The translations under genes were made by a program, and so were the position numbers. This document shows positions 7,939 through 16,856 of a stretch of 19,873 bases of DNA, one piece after another. Position 1 is the first letter of the stretch. The number at the start of each line of letters is the position of its first letter. Below the pieces are notes generated by a model, which did no database searches, had not been told where the DNA came from, and was given only the letters and a program-made list of their open reading frames with translations. The stretch comes from Flavobacteriales bacterium (GTDB lineage Bacteria > Bacteroidota > Bacteroidia > Flavobacteriales > BACL11). The stretch lies in the NCBI GenBank assembly GCA_018664745.1, contig JABJNS010000094.1, positions 1 to 19,873 of the forward strand, read 5' to 3'.

Positions 7939-8681
7939 TGCTAAAAATCTCGGCTGTTTCTTATTTAAATACAGTTCCTTTTATCCATGGATTAAAGCAA
8001 AGTGAGTTGATACACAGTATTAGTTTACAGTTGGACTACCCTTCTATTTGTGCGGATAAACTCATTAACGGTATAGTGGATTTGGCTTTAGTTCCTGTGG
8101 CGGTTATTCCAAAATTACTGCAGGCTCATATTATTTCGGACTATTGCATAGGGGCGAATGGTGCTGTGGATACCGTTTGTTTGTATTCGGATGTTCCTAT
8201 TACTGAAATTGAAAGCATAGCCTTGGATTATCAATCGCGTACTTCTGTGGCATTGCTTAAAATTTTACTGAAAGAATATTGGCAATTGAATCCTGAACTT
8301 AAAAAAGCGGATGTTGGTTTTGAAGAAAATATAAAAGGAAAACATGCTGCTTTGGTAATTGGCGATAGGGCTTTTGCTTTAAATGATAAGCATGCTTATA
8401 TTTATGATTTGTCAGCAATTTGGAAAGAGATGACAGGTTTGCCCTTTGTATTTGCCGCTTGGGTAGCGAATAAAAAATTACCTCAGGATTTTATTATCGC
8501 CTTTAACAAAGCCCTTGAAAAAGGATTAAGTGATATTGATACTGCTTTGGTTTTAGAAGGGGCTAATTATCCGAATTGTACAAACCCTGAAGATTATTTG
8601 AATAATAAGATTTCGTATAATTTAGATGCTGAAAAGCAAAAAGGAATGGAACTTTTTTTGAAGAAGGTTAGTGCTTTGTAG
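7938..8681 (+). CDS. mqnA: Chorismate dehydratase (futalosine menaquinone pathway)
   Basis: MqnA converts chorismate to 3-[(1-carboxyvinyl)oxy]benzoate, the first step of the futalosine route to menaquinone. The 247-residue protein starts KISAVSYLNTVPFIHGL; the S-Y-L-N-T-x-P block (residues 8-14) is the family hallmark. It has the periplasmic-binding-protein type II fold typical of MqnA/MqnD: SICADKLINGIVDLALVPVA (about 40-60), then LDYQSRTSVALLKILL (about 95-110) and LPFVFAAWV (about 165-175), all conserved. There is no signal peptide, as expected for a cytoplasmic enzyme. It overlaps the DUF456 stop by one base, and its 3' end overlaps the convergent DUF2200 gene by 14 bases. No other mqn gene is present in the window. 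Confidence 0.92.
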   Translation: MLKISAVSYLNTVPFIHGLKQSELIHSISLQLDYPSICADKLINGIVDLALVPVAVIPKLLQAHIISDYCIGANGAVDTVCLYSDVPITEIESIALDYQSRTSVALLKILLKEYWQLNPELKKADVGFEENIKGKHAALVIGDRAFALNDKHAYIYDLSAIWKEMTGLPFVFAAWVANKKLPQDFIIAFNKALEKGLSDIDTALVLEGANYPNCTNPEDYLNNKISYNLDAEKQKGMELFLKKVSAL

Positions 8682-9066
8682 AAGTAGGTTTATTTCTTTT
8701 CAACTCGCATAATTTTTTCCATTTTCGCCCTTTAGCCAATTCGTCAATTAACTTTTCCATTTGTCTGCATTGTTTGTATGTTTCAAATTCATCTTCTATT
8801 TCTTCAATTCTGTAACCACAAACGACTCCTTTAATTAAGTGAGCATTAGGATGAATTTTTGCTTTTTGGAAGAAGGTTTTAAAAGTAACTTTCTCCTCAA
8901 TAAGTACTTGCAACTTATCTTCATTAAAACCAGTTAGCAATTCTATTACTTGGTGGAATTCTTCTTTTGTTCTTCCGTTTTTCTCTAATCTATTCCAGTA
9001 AAGAGGGTAGATATCTGCAAATATCATATTTGCAACTTGTTCATTTTTTTCGTCTGTAACTTTCAT
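8668..9066 (-). CDS. DUF2200 family protein
   Basis: This 132-residue soluble protein matches DUF2200. It has the conserved FADIYPLYWNRLEKNGRTKEEF (about residues 16-37), LLTGF (44-48), an AKIHPNAHLIKGVVCGYRIEEIED segment (about 69-92) and a closing MEKLIDELAKGRKW. These blocks are the usual ones in the family, which is small, cytoplasmic and uncharacterised. It starts inside the last codons of the TonB-domain gene (ATGA-type, four-base overlap 9063-9066), implying coupled translation, and its end overlaps the mqnA end by 14 bases on the other strand. The C-terminal tail after about residue 122 is basic and lineage-specific. Family firm; function unknown. Confidence 0.85.
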   Translation of the reverse strand: MKVTDEKNEQVANMIFADIYPLYWNRLEKNGRTKEEFHQVIELLTGFNEDKLQVLIEEKVTFKTFFQKAKIHPNAHLIKGVVCGYRIEEIEDEFETYKQCRQMEKLIDELAKGRKWKKLCELKRNKPTSTKH

Positions 9067-9908
9067 TTTAAATCAAATTTAATACCAACAGTAGTTGAAA
9101 CCCTAACATTTTTTCCTCTTTGAATTCCTGGAATCCAAGCAGGCATAGAGTTGACTAATCTAATTGCTTCTTTATCTAAATCTTTATCTACACTTCTAAT
9201 TACATTAGTTTCAACAGCCTTTCCTTTTTCATTGATTATAAACTGTACATATACGATTGCTCTTATCTTTTTTTTCTTTGCTCTAATTGGAAAAAAAAGG
9301 TGGTCATCTACATAGTTCTCAAAAGAATTTCTATTGAGTTCCATAATTTCTCTCTGAATATCCACATATTTTTCATGGTTATCTTGAATACTACCAGATT
9401 CAATTAATTGCATAATTTTTTTGTCAAGTACATTCCTTTTTTGTTTAGAATTTTTTTTATAATTAAAAAAAGGCATATTTTCTACTATCATATATGTTTC
9501 TTGCTTAAAATGAGAAGAATCGGGCAAGTAATTTACATCTTCAGTTGTATAATAAACAGTATCGTATCCATTTTCAGATTGATATATCCATTTGTCAGAA
9601 ATTAAACCATTTTGATAAAATCCTTTTGCAATAATCTGCTTAGATACTTTATCAAAGTAGGTTGTTACTCCATTTTCTATTATAGGGTCCAATGATAGTA
9701 TTTCAGACTCTTGGACTAATTGATTTGATTTTGTAAGAAATTCTTGAAAGATATATTTATCATCATTATGAATATATTTTCTGTAATATTCTGATTTATT
9801 AATTTTCTTTGTTTCTTTTTCATTCTTTTTGTAATAGATAGTAAGTGTGTCTTGACTAAATGCTGTTAGGGTTACCGAAAGCAATAAAAAAGTTATATAT
9901 TTTTTCAT
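9063..9908 (-). CDS. TonB C-terminal domain protein (energy-transducer-like)
   Basis: This 281-residue secreted protein has a signal peptide (residues 1 to about 18, ending AFSQ) and a C-terminal TonB_C domain from about residue 190: IRAIVYVQFIINEKGKAVE, SVDKDLDKEAIRLVNSMPAWIPG, then VRVSTTVGIKF. The middle contains TYMIVENMPFF, matching the VE-x-MPxF element that often precedes TonB_C in Bacteroidota. Unlike classical TonB it has no N-terminal anchor helix with a following Pro-rich spanner; the leader looks cleavable. This is common in the phylum, where such proteins may work in the periplasm without ExbBD. Lys/Tyr/Asp-rich repeats (about 20-140) resemble antitoxin-YwqK/MORN-like strands only loosely. 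It is first in a pair with the DUF2200 gene. The name 'TonB' would overstate the evidence for energy coupling. Confidence 0.8.
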   Translation of the reverse strand: MKKYITFLLLSVTLTAFSQDTLTIYYKKNEKETKKINKSEYYRKYIHNDDKYIFQEFLTKSNQLVQESEILSLDPIIENGVTTYFDKVSKQIIAKGFYQNGLISDKWIYQSENGYDTVYYTTEDVNYLPDSSHFKQETYMIVENMPFFNYKKNSKQKRNVLDKKIMQLIESGSIQDNHEKYVDIQREIMELNRNSFENYVDDHLFFPIRAKKKKIRAIVYVQFIINEKGKAVETNVIRSVDKDLDKEAIRLVNSMPAWIPGIQRGKNVRVSTTVGIKFDLK

Positions 9909-9940
9909 TAAAGATAATTGTTGATTATATGCAATACTAC

Positions 9941-9971
9941 AAAAAAATCCCCACCAAATTGGCAGGGATTT
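9941..9971 (-). terminator. Rho-independent terminator after yidC
   Basis: Read on the minus strand: AAATCCC (9971-9965), an imperfect inner stem, then GGGATTT (9951-9945) and a run of T. It lies 27 bases past the yidC stop and just before the TonB-domain gene, separating the pyrG-yidC unit from the genes downstream. Confidence 0.82.
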
Positions 9972-9997
9972 CTTTCGTTTATATCAAATTAAAAATA

Positions 9998-11812
9998 CTA
10001 TTTTCTTTTCTTCAATTGTTGTTCTTGCTTTTTTTGCATTTCTTCTAATTTCTTTTGGAACTTAGATTTTGGCTTTGCAGGCTTCTTTTTATTGGCTTCC
10101 AATTGTGCTAATATTGCATCTTCATCAATCATTCTTTTCATGAAGTATTGTTGTGTGAAAGTAAACATATTTGCCAAGAAGTAGTAGTACGAAAGTCCAG
10201 CAGCATAATTATTAAAGAACCCAAGAAACATGATTGGCATTAAGTACATCATCCACTTCATTTGTGCCATTTGCCCTGTTGCCATTGAAGAATTCATTCT
10301 AGTATATAGCAAAGTAGATACTGTCATCAAAAGCGTAAATAAACTAATATGATCTCCATAAAAAGGAATTTCAAATCCTAGGTTATAAATAGAATCGTAA
10401 GAGGATAAATCATCTGCCCAAAGGAAACTTTCTTGCCTTAATTCAATAGATGCAGGGAAGAAACGAAACATGGCAATAAGTATTGGAAATTGGAAGAGCA
10501 TTGGTAAGCAACCACCCATTGGGTTCACGCCTGCTTTTCGGTAAAGTCCCATAGTTTCTTGCTGAGCTTTCATTGGGTCTTTTCCTTTTAATTTCTCATT
10601 AATTTTATCAATTTCAGGTTTCAATACCTTCATTTTTGCTTGTGATAAAAATGCTTTATAAGTAAATGGAGCAAGTCCTATTTTTATGATTAAAGTAAGG
10701 ATAAGTATAATTAATCCGTAAGAAGAAAAATACTTGCTTAGGAAATCAAAAATGTTGATAATGATGTACTGATTTACCCAACCAAAAATACCCCAACCTA
10801 ATGGAACTAACTCTTCAAACCCTGAATCGTATGATTCTAAAGTTTTATAATGATTTGGACCAAAATAGAATTGGAAACTTAATTGTTCATCTCGGTTATG
10901 TTTGTACGGTAATTCAAATTTAGCAGATAAATCCTTTATAAATTTTGACCCTTCACTTTTAGTAGATGTTAAGTAAGTCGGTTTGTCAAATCCATCTTTA
11001 GCAATAAAAATTGCACTAAAAAACTGTTGCTTGAATGCTACCCAATTTAAACGAGCATTTATTTTGTCTTCATCAGTTGAAGTAAAACTTAAATAATCAA
11101 CCTCATTGTCCGAGCTGTATTGGTATTGCAACCCTGTGTACATGTCTTGATTTGTCTTACTTTTCTCTGTTTGTGGAGTTTTCATTTGCCACTCTAAGTT
11201 CATGTAATTTACTCCTGATGGTATGATATTTTCCATTCCAACAAAATTGATGTCAAAATCAATAAGGTAATCATCAGTAAGCGTGTATAAGTATTCTACA
11301 TAATGACTGTCATCTGCCTTTAGTTTCATACTTAAAGTATTGCTAGTTTGCTCAGCAACAAAAAATAAATCAGCAGTATTTATGTTGTGCCCAGTTGTAA
11401 ATTGCAGATTAAAACTAGAGCTATCTGCATCAAACAAGTCAAGCGCTAGCGAATCAAAAGTTTGATATTCTTTTAAAATTACGGATGTAATTCTACCTCC
11501 TTTATTAGCAACTGTAATTTTTAATTTATCATTTTCAATTGTCTGGAACTCGTCAGTTCCTTTTGCGGAAGAAGCAAAAATTCCGTAAGTTGCTTTTAGT
11601 TCTTCACTTACAATAGAGTCGTTAAGTGTTGGAATAATAGGTGCATCAGTTACTGTTTCAGTAATTTGTGTTTCCGTAATTACAGCCTCAGTTGGTGCAG
11701 TTATTGGTGCTTGTTCTTGTTGAACTTCAGGGAAAAAGAAAGTATTGAATACTATTAAAATGATAGCCATTAATACAAAACCAATTAGTGAATTTTTATC
11801 GTATTGTTTCAT
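9998..11812 (-). CDS. yidC: Membrane protein insertase YidC
   Basis: This 604-residue inner-membrane insertase (Oxa1/Alb3 family) works alone or with SecYEG. An N-terminal anchor helix (about residues 9-27) is followed by a Thr/Ile-rich linker, the periplasmic beta-sandwich domain (about 90-330) and the conserved five-helix core from about 345. Within the core, K377 in KIGLAPFTYKAF aligns with the groove arginine of E. coli YidC (R366), so the positive charge is kept as Lys. The C1 hairpin follows (KPEIDKINEKLKGKDPMKAQQ, about 398-418), then NPMGGCLPMLFQFPI (430-444). The C-terminal tail (about 574-604) is strongly basic (KKKPAKPKSKFQKK, ending KKRK), as expected for ribosome contact. It follows pyrG after 14 bases and has its own terminator. 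Length fits the Bacteroidota form. Confidence 0.96.
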   Translation of the reverse strand: MKQYDKNSLIGFVLMAIILIVFNTFFFPEVQQEQAPITAPTEAVITETQITETVTDAPIIPTLNDSIVSEELKATYGIFASSAKGTDEFQTIENDKLKITVANKGGRITSVILKEYQTFDSLALDLFDADSSSFNLQFTTGHNINTADLFFVAEQTSNTLSMKLKADDSHYVEYLYTLTDDYLIDFDINFVGMENIIPSGVNYMNLEWQMKTPQTEKSKTNQDMYTGLQYQYSSDNEVDYLSFTSTDEDKINARLNWVAFKQQFFSAIFIAKDGFDKPTYLTSTKSEGSKFIKDLSAKFELPYKHNRDEQLSFQFYFGPNHYKTLESYDSGFEELVPLGWGIFGWVNQYIIINIFDFLSKYFSSYGLIILILTLIIKIGLAPFTYKAFLSQAKMKVLKPEIDKINEKLKGKDPMKAQQETMGLYRKAGVNPMGGCLPMLFQFPILIAMFRFFPASIELRQESFLWADDLSSYDSIYNLGFEIPFYGDHISLFTLLMTVSTLLYTRMNSSMATGQMAQMKWMMYLMPIMFLGFFNNYAAGLSYYYFLANMFTFTQQYFMKRMIDEDAILAQLEANKKKPAKPKSKFQKKLEEMQKKQEQQLKKRK

Positions 11813-11826
11813 TTGTGAATCTTATG

Positions 11827-13437
11827 TTATTTGTTGTTTATACAGGCCTCAATAAATCCACAGAATAGTGGGTGAGGATTAGCAACTGTACTTTTGTATT
11901 CTGGATGAAATTGCACGCCAACAAACCATGGGTGTGTAGGGATTTCTACAATTTCTACTAAATTATTTTTTGGATTGATACCGGTCGCAATCATTCCTGA
12001 TTTTTCAAAATCAGATTTGTAACTATTGTTGAACTCAAATCTGTGTCTGTGGCGTTCACTTATCTCAGTATTTTGATAAGCATTATAAGCATTTGAGCCT
12101 TCAGTAAGTTGGCAGTCATAAGCACCAAGTCTCATTGTTCCTCCTTTTTCAGTTACTGTTTTTTGCTCTTCCATTAAGTTAATAACAGGAGCAGAAGTTC
12201 CTTCATTCATTTCTACAGAATTGGCATCTTGATGACCAAGTACATTTCTAGCATATTCAATTACTGCTGATTGCATGCCAAGACAAATTCCTAAAAATGG
12301 AATATTATTTTCTCGGATGTGTTTTATAGCAGTAATTTTTCCTTCTATTCCTCTATCGCCAAAGCCAGGAGCAACTAGTACACCATTTAGTCCTGCTAAT
12401 TTTTTAACTACATTATTACTGTTTATCTCTTCTGCATGTATCCAATCCACTTTTACTTTACAAGCATTTGTTGCGCCTGCATGAATAATTGCTTCCGAAA
12501 TAGATTTGTAAGCATCTTGCAATTCAACATATTTCCCTACCAATCCTATAGTAATTTCTTTTTCAGGATTTTGTAATCCTTCTAAAAAGCTACACCACTT
12601 TTCTAGTTTTACTTCTGTGTTGTCAGCTAAACCTAATTTACGCAAAACCACTTTATCCAATCCTTCTTTTTGCATTAATAATGGCACTTCATATATTGTT
12701 GAAGCATCCATTGATTCAATTACTGCATCACGCTCAACATTACAAAAACGAGCTACCTTTCTTTTGATGTCTGAACCTAAAGGATGTTCTGTACGGCAAA
12801 CTAAAATATCAGGTTGTATTCCTGATTCTAATAAAGTTTTAACAGAGTGTTGAGTTGGTTTTGTTTTTAGCTCACCTGCTGCTGCTAGGTAAGGTACTAA
12901 TGTTAGGTGAATAAATAAAGCTGAATCTTCAAGCTCCCACTTTAATTGTCTTACGGCCTCAATATAAGGTAGTGCTTCAATGTCACCTACTGTACCACCA
13001 ATTTCAGTAATTACAAAATCATATTTCCCTGTATTTCCTAGTAATTGAATTCTTCTCTTTATCTCATCAGTAATATGAGGAATAATCTGAACTGTTTTGC
13101 CTAGATAATCTCCTTTTCGTTCTTTTTGAATAACTGTTTGATAAATCCTACCTGTAGTTACATTGTTAGCTTGTGAAGTAGAATTATTTAAAAAACGCTC
13201 ATAATGTCCTAAATCTAAATCAGTTTCAGCACCATCATCTGTTACGAAACATTCTCCATGTTCGTAAGGGTTCATTGTTCCAGGGTCAACATTGATGTAA
13301 GGGTCCAATTTTTGAATAGTTACAGCATATCCTCTTGCAGTAAGCAGTTTTCCTAAGGATGCAGAAATGATTCCTTTTCCTAAGGATGATGTTACACCAC
13401 CGGTAACGAATATATATTTTGTAGGAGATTTACTCAC
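11827..13437 (-). CDS. pyrG: CTP synthase
   Basis: This 536-residue enzyme makes CTP from UTP, ATP and glutamine. The N-terminal amidoligase domain carries the P-loop SSLGKG (17-22), the LDPYINVDPGTMNPYEHGE block (44-62) and the TEIGGTVGDIE motif (144-154). The C-terminal class I glutamine amidotransferase domain begins near residue 295 and shows the oxyanion region (PGFGDRG, 357-363), the nucleophile Cys385 in GICLGMQ, and His511/Glu513 in FHPEY, so the triad is intact. The length is standard. It is first in a two-gene unit with yidC; a TAnnTTTG box lies 25 bases upstream of the ATG. Identification is certain. Confidence 0.98.
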   Translation of the reverse strand: MSKSPTKYIFVTGGVTSSLGKGIISASLGKLLTARGYAVTIQKLDPYINVDPGTMNPYEHGECFVTDDGAETDLDLGHYERFLNNSTSQANNVTTGRIYQTVIQKERKGDYLGKTVQIIPHITDEIKRRIQLLGNTGKYDFVITEIGGTVGDIEALPYIEAVRQLKWELEDSALFIHLTLVPYLAAAGELKTKPTQHSVKTLLESGIQPDILVCRTEHPLGSDIKRKVARFCNVERDAVIESMDASTIYEVPLLMQKEGLDKVVLRKLGLADNTEVKLEKWCSFLEGLQNPEKEITIGLVGKYVELQDAYKSISEAIIHAGATNACKVKVDWIHAEEINSNNVVKKLAGLNGVLVAPGFGDRGIEGKITAIKHIRENNIPFLGICLGMQSAVIEYARNVLGHQDANSVEMNEGTSAPVINLMEEQKTVTEKGGTMRLGAYDCQLTEGSNAYNAYQNTEISERHRHRFEFNNSYKSDFEKSGMIATGINPKNNLVEIVEIPTHPWFVGVQFHPEYKSTVANPHPLFCGFIEACINNK

Positions 13438-13461
13438 AGTTTACAGTAGTTTTTGTTTTTG

Positions 13462-13469
13462 CAAAAATA
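13462..13469 (-). promoter_or_regulatory. Promoter -7 box for pyrG-yidC
   Basis: The minus-strand TATTTTTG matches TAnnTTTG; it ends 25 bases from the pyrG ATG. There is no convincing -33 TTTG. The rest of the 102-base gap up to the TonB receptor stop holds only A/T-rich sequence. Confidence 0.45.
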
Positions 13470-13539
13470 CTATTTGTAACTGATTATTCTTTTAATGATA
13501 AAAGTTTTATTAAAAGTTTTTTAAAATCAGCTAAGTTAT

Positions 13540-15795
13540 TTAGAATGTGATGCTTGCCCCAAAACTAGGCATAAGCGGTAATTGATTCACTCTTTCGTAC
13601 TTTACACGGTTAAAATAAAAGATGTTTTCTCTATTGTAAGCATTGGTTACTGATAGTGTCATGTCAAGTTCAGAACTTTTATTGAGTTTAACACTTTTAG
13701 ATAGAGAAGCGTCTAACCTGTGGTAATAAGGTAATCTTCCTTCATTCAAATCAGCATAATCGATCCCTAATTCCCCATTAGTTGTTGTGTAATCACTATT
13801 GATTCCATCAGCAAAAGTTAGATTTTCATAGAATCCTTGTGTTTGTGTAAAAGGGAAGCCTGATCCTAAATTCCATCTCATATCAGCCTTCCAACTATTT
13901 CTTTTTCCAAATTTATAAGAAGTAACAAAGTTTACATTATGTCTTCTATCAAAATGAGGATTGTAAGTTCTGTTGCCATCATTTCGTGAAATAGAACCAA
14001 TTGAATATACTGCCCAGATGTATAGTTTTTTGCTTTTAAATTTCACTAAAAAATCCACCCCTTTAGCAACACCACTTTCAATAATAAATTCGTCATCATC
14101 ATTAGAAGTCATGTTTCGGTTGATATTTGTAAGCTGAGTAAAATCCTTAATATACCCTTCTAATTGAAAATCAATCCTTCTACTTATGTCATATTCAACC
14201 CCAGCAATTAAGTGTCTTGCTTTTTGGAATTTATGTTTATAAGGATTTCCATCTGCTTGGTCAGGCACTTCTTCAGGAGAAGAAATTATTCCTGAAAATA
14301 AACTCACCACATCCCTGTCAGAAGTTGTACTTAATATATTTTGAGAATAATACCCTGATGAAACTTTAAATCGCATACGATCACTAGCAATATATTTCAT
14401 TCCTAATCTTGGTTCAGGAGATACTCCTAAAGTATATTTTTGCAAGCGAAAACCAGGTTCAATAATAAAGCGAGTTGTGTTTATTTGATAGTTGATATAA
14501 GCTGAAAATTCAGAAGTATTTTCGTTTTGCTCAATTTTAGAATTTACTGAGTTATAGGTAGTAAAGTCAGTAGAGAAGCCATGGATGTCAAATCCATATT
14601 TTATTTTCCCTTTTGGTTGAAAATAAGTAAAATCAAAACCCATATTAAACCCATCAATTCCACTTTTTCTTAAAGGAGAAGCAGCTTCATCTAAAGAGAT
14701 GTCATAAGATGAATAAGCAAAATTACCTTCAATTAAAACAGGTGAGCCTCCAGGGATTAAAATAAACTCTGAGCCTATTCCTTTTGATGTCCAATTCAAT
14801 TCTGATATGCCTTGATAATTTACATTGTCTTGAAAATTAAACCCAAAGATATTTACTTTACTCCCATTGTTTCCATGTAAAGAAAATTTACCGTATAAAT
14901 CAGTATAAGAATAAGGCAGCCCTTTGTCATCAAAATAGAGGATTGGTTCTTTGTAGAGTAGCTCAGAACTTTTATCAAGATAAGATGTTTTTCCTGAAAA
15001 AACAAATGATGATTTTCCATTTCCTAAAAGTGGTCCTTCAACAAAAATCTTGGAGCCAAAAGTATTAGCTGAAAGCTTTCCTCCAAATTCTTTTTTATTT
15101 CCATCAATAGTTTTTATATCCATAATAGAAGAAATTCTACCGCCATATTCTGCACTAAATCCTCCAGTGTAGACATCCGTATTTCTAATGATGTCTGTAT
15201 CAAAAACCGAAAATAAACCAATAGAATGGAAGGGACTGTAAATTGTCATTCCGTCTAATAATACTTTGTTTTGTATTGGCGAACCTCCTCTTATGTAGAG
15301 TTGTCCTCCTTGATCACCAGTGAAAACTACTCCAGGAATTACTTGCAAATATTGTGCTAAATCAGGTTCCCCACCAATAGTTGGAATCATCTCCATATCT
15401 TGCTTAGTAATTTTGATAACTGCTGCTTTTACTTCTGTTTTCATTTCAGCTCTTTCAGCTGATATTCGCACTTCATTTAGCTTTACACTCGATTCTGAAA
15501 TCTCCAAATTTTGAGTAAGTACTCTCCCAGATTTTAAAGTGATATTTACTGCTGAAGTATCATAGCCGATATAGGTAACCATTATTGTGTAATCTCCAGC
15601 TGCTACTTTTGTGATATTATACATTCCGTTAATATCGGTAGGTGCTCCAATAGTTGTTCCTTTTAGGAAAACATTACAGAACATGATTGGTTCACCACTA
15701 CTTTTGTCATAAACAAACCCTCTGATGTTTCCATTTTGAGAGAAAGCAGTTGCTGTTAAAAGTAATATTGATAAGAGAAAAAGAAGTTTGCGCAT
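13540..15795 (-). CDS. TonB-dependent outer-membrane receptor
   Basis: This 751-residue outer-membrane receptor starts from ATG at 15795, giving a clean signal peptide MRKLLFLLSILLLTATAFSQ; an in-frame TTG upstream would add seven residues and is not favoured. Domains in order: carboxypeptidase-regulatory-like domain (about 23-105, including GFVYDKSSGEPIMFCNVFLK and DINGMYNI), plug domain (about 130-235, with YLQVIPGVVFTGDQGGQLYI, then RGGSP, LLDGM, GFSAEYGGRISS), then a 22-strand-type beta-barrel to the end, finishing in GASITF with a terminal Phe suited to Bam insertion. No SusD partner lies beside it, so this is not a SusCD pair. The substrate is unknown; ion chelates, vitamins or peptides are all possible. 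It is monocistronic, with a TAnnTTTG box 19 bases upstream. Confidence 0.92.
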   Translation of the reverse strand: MRKLLFLLSILLLTATAFSQNGNIRGFVYDKSSGEPIMFCNVFLKGTTIGAPTDINGMYNITKVAAGDYTIMVTYIGYDTSAVNITLKSGRVLTQNLEISESSVKLNEVRISAERAEMKTEVKAAVIKITKQDMEMIPTIGGEPDLAQYLQVIPGVVFTGDQGGQLYIRGGSPIQNKVLLDGMTIYSPFHSIGLFSVFDTDIIRNTDVYTGGFSAEYGGRISSIMDIKTIDGNKKEFGGKLSANTFGSKIFVEGPLLGNGKSSFVFSGKTSYLDKSSELLYKEPILYFDDKGLPYSYTDLYGKFSLHGNNGSKVNIFGFNFQDNVNYQGISELNWTSKGIGSEFILIPGGSPVLIEGNFAYSSYDISLDEAASPLRKSGIDGFNMGFDFTYFQPKGKIKYGFDIHGFSTDFTTYNSVNSKIEQNENTSEFSAYINYQINTTRFIIEPGFRLQKYTLGVSPEPRLGMKYIASDRMRFKVSSGYYSQNILSTTSDRDVVSLFSGIISSPEEVPDQADGNPYKHKFQKARHLIAGVEYDISRRIDFQLEGYIKDFTQLTNINRNMTSNDDDEFIIESGVAKGVDFLVKFKSKKLYIWAVYSIGSISRNDGNRTYNPHFDRRHNVNFVTSYKFGKRNSWKADMRWNLGSGFPFTQTQGFYENLTFADGINSDYTTTNGELGIDYADLNEGRLPYYHRLDASLSKSVKLNKSSELDMTLSVTNAYNRENIFYFNRVKYERVNQLPLMPSFGASITF

Positions 15796-15813
15796 TTTGT
15801 AAAAATTAGTCCG

Positions 15814-15821
15814 CAAATATA
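15814..15821 (-). promoter_or_regulatory. Promoter -7 box for TonB receptor
   Basis: The minus-strand TATATTTG is an exact TAnnTTTG match located in the 46-base gap between the holA stop and the receptor ATG. Predicted leader about 12 bases. No clear TTTG -33 box. Confidence 0.45.
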
Positions 15822-15841
15822 ACTAAATAAAGGTAGGAATA

Positions 15842-16843
15842 TTATGCGTGTAGAATTTTGAAAATCAATTCTTTTAAAAGCCCTTCATGGCTAGTACTTT
15901 TATTGTTTACTCCCTTACTTTTTAGGTCATAGTCTTTAAGGTGTTCAAAAATATAAAAGAGTTGCCTCTTGCTGTAATTTTGAGCTGCAGTTTGGTATTG
16001 GCTTACAAAAAACGGATTTACCTTTAAAACACTAGCTGCAAATTTTGGACTTTTGTCCTCTAAAAAATGATAAACCATTATTTTTTGAAAATAAGAGAAT
16101 AAAGCGCTCATTACGGGTACTATGTTGTGGTTTTTTGGGTTAGCTGCAAAATGATTAATTATTCTATTTGCTTTTACAACTTGCTTTTTCCCTAGTGCAT
16201 TTTGCAATTCAAAAACATTATAATCCTTGCTAATTCCAATGTGATATTCAATCAGTTTAGTAGTAATTTGTTCTTCCTTTTTTACTACCAGCATAAGTTT
16301 GTCTAATTCATTGGTAATCTTGGATAAATCAGCACCAATATATTCTGCTAACACTGCTGTTGCGCTATTGTCAATCTTAAATCCATTTTCAGTTACATAG
16401 GTATTTATCCAAGCAGGGATTTTGTTGTCGTATAATTTTTTACTTTCAAAAACTACACATTTTTTTGCTAGCGTTTTTCCAAACTTCTTGCGTTTGTCAA
16501 CTGATTTTCCTTTGTAGCAAATTACCAAAAGGGTAGAGGGTTGCACATTATCTAAGTAGCTATCCAACAAATCAATATCTTTTAAATGTTGCGCTTCCCT
16601 AATGATAACAACTCTTTTTTCTGATCCAAAAGGAAACTGCTTGGCTTCAGCAATTATCTGTGCTGTTTCAATATCTTTTCCGTAAAGTACTACTTGGTTG
16701 AATTCTTGCTCTTCAGCTGAGAGTATATTTTTAGAAAATAAATCAGCTAATTTATCAATATAATAAGGTTCATCTCCCATCAAAAAATAGACGGGTTGCA
16801 AATCTTTATTTGCTATTGATGATATGATTTCTTTATAATTCAC
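15842..16843 (-). CDS. holA: DNA polymerase III delta subunit
   Basis: This 333-residue clamp-loader subunit opens the beta sliding clamp. Family landmarks are PVYFLMGDEPYYIDKLADLF (about residues 18-37), FGSEKRVVIIREAQHLK (about 72-88), TLLVICYKGKSVDKRKKFGK, an AEYIGADLSKITNELDKL helix (about 165-182) and the C-terminal collar domain (about 208-333). The ATPase-like fold lacks a working Walker A site, as normal for delta. The start is GTG at 16843: an in-frame TAA lies directly before it and the next ATG falls inside the conserved domain, so GTG is effectively forced. It is divergent from the HsdR-N gene with almost no intergenic space. Confidence 0.93.
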   Translation of the reverse strand: MNYKEIISSIANKDLQPVYFLMGDEPYYIDKLADLFSKNILSAEEQEFNQVVLYGKDIETAQIIAEAKQFPFGSEKRVVIIREAQHLKDIDLLDSYLDNVQPSTLLVICYKGKSVDKRKKFGKTLAKKCVVFESKKLYDNKIPAWINTYVTENGFKIDNSATAVLAEYIGADLSKITNELDKLMLVVKKEEQITTKLIEYHIGISKDYNVFELQNALGKKQVVKANRIINHFAANPKNHNIVPVMSALFSYFQKIMVYHFLEDKSPKFAASVLKVNPFFVSQYQTAAQNYSKRQLFYIFEHLKDYDLKSKGVNNKSTSHEGLLKELIFKILHA

Positions 16844-16856
16844 TTATTTTGTGGAT

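Noticed and set aside
13497..13530. Repeated AAAACTTTTA-like hairpin between pyrG and the TonB receptor.
   Set aside because: Stem is nearly all A/T, arms are irregular, and no T tract placement fits a terminator for the receptor gene.
13540..15795. SusC of a polysaccharide utilisation locus.
   Set aside because: No SusD-like lipoprotein or glycan enzymes are next to it, and the protein is shorter than typical SusC.
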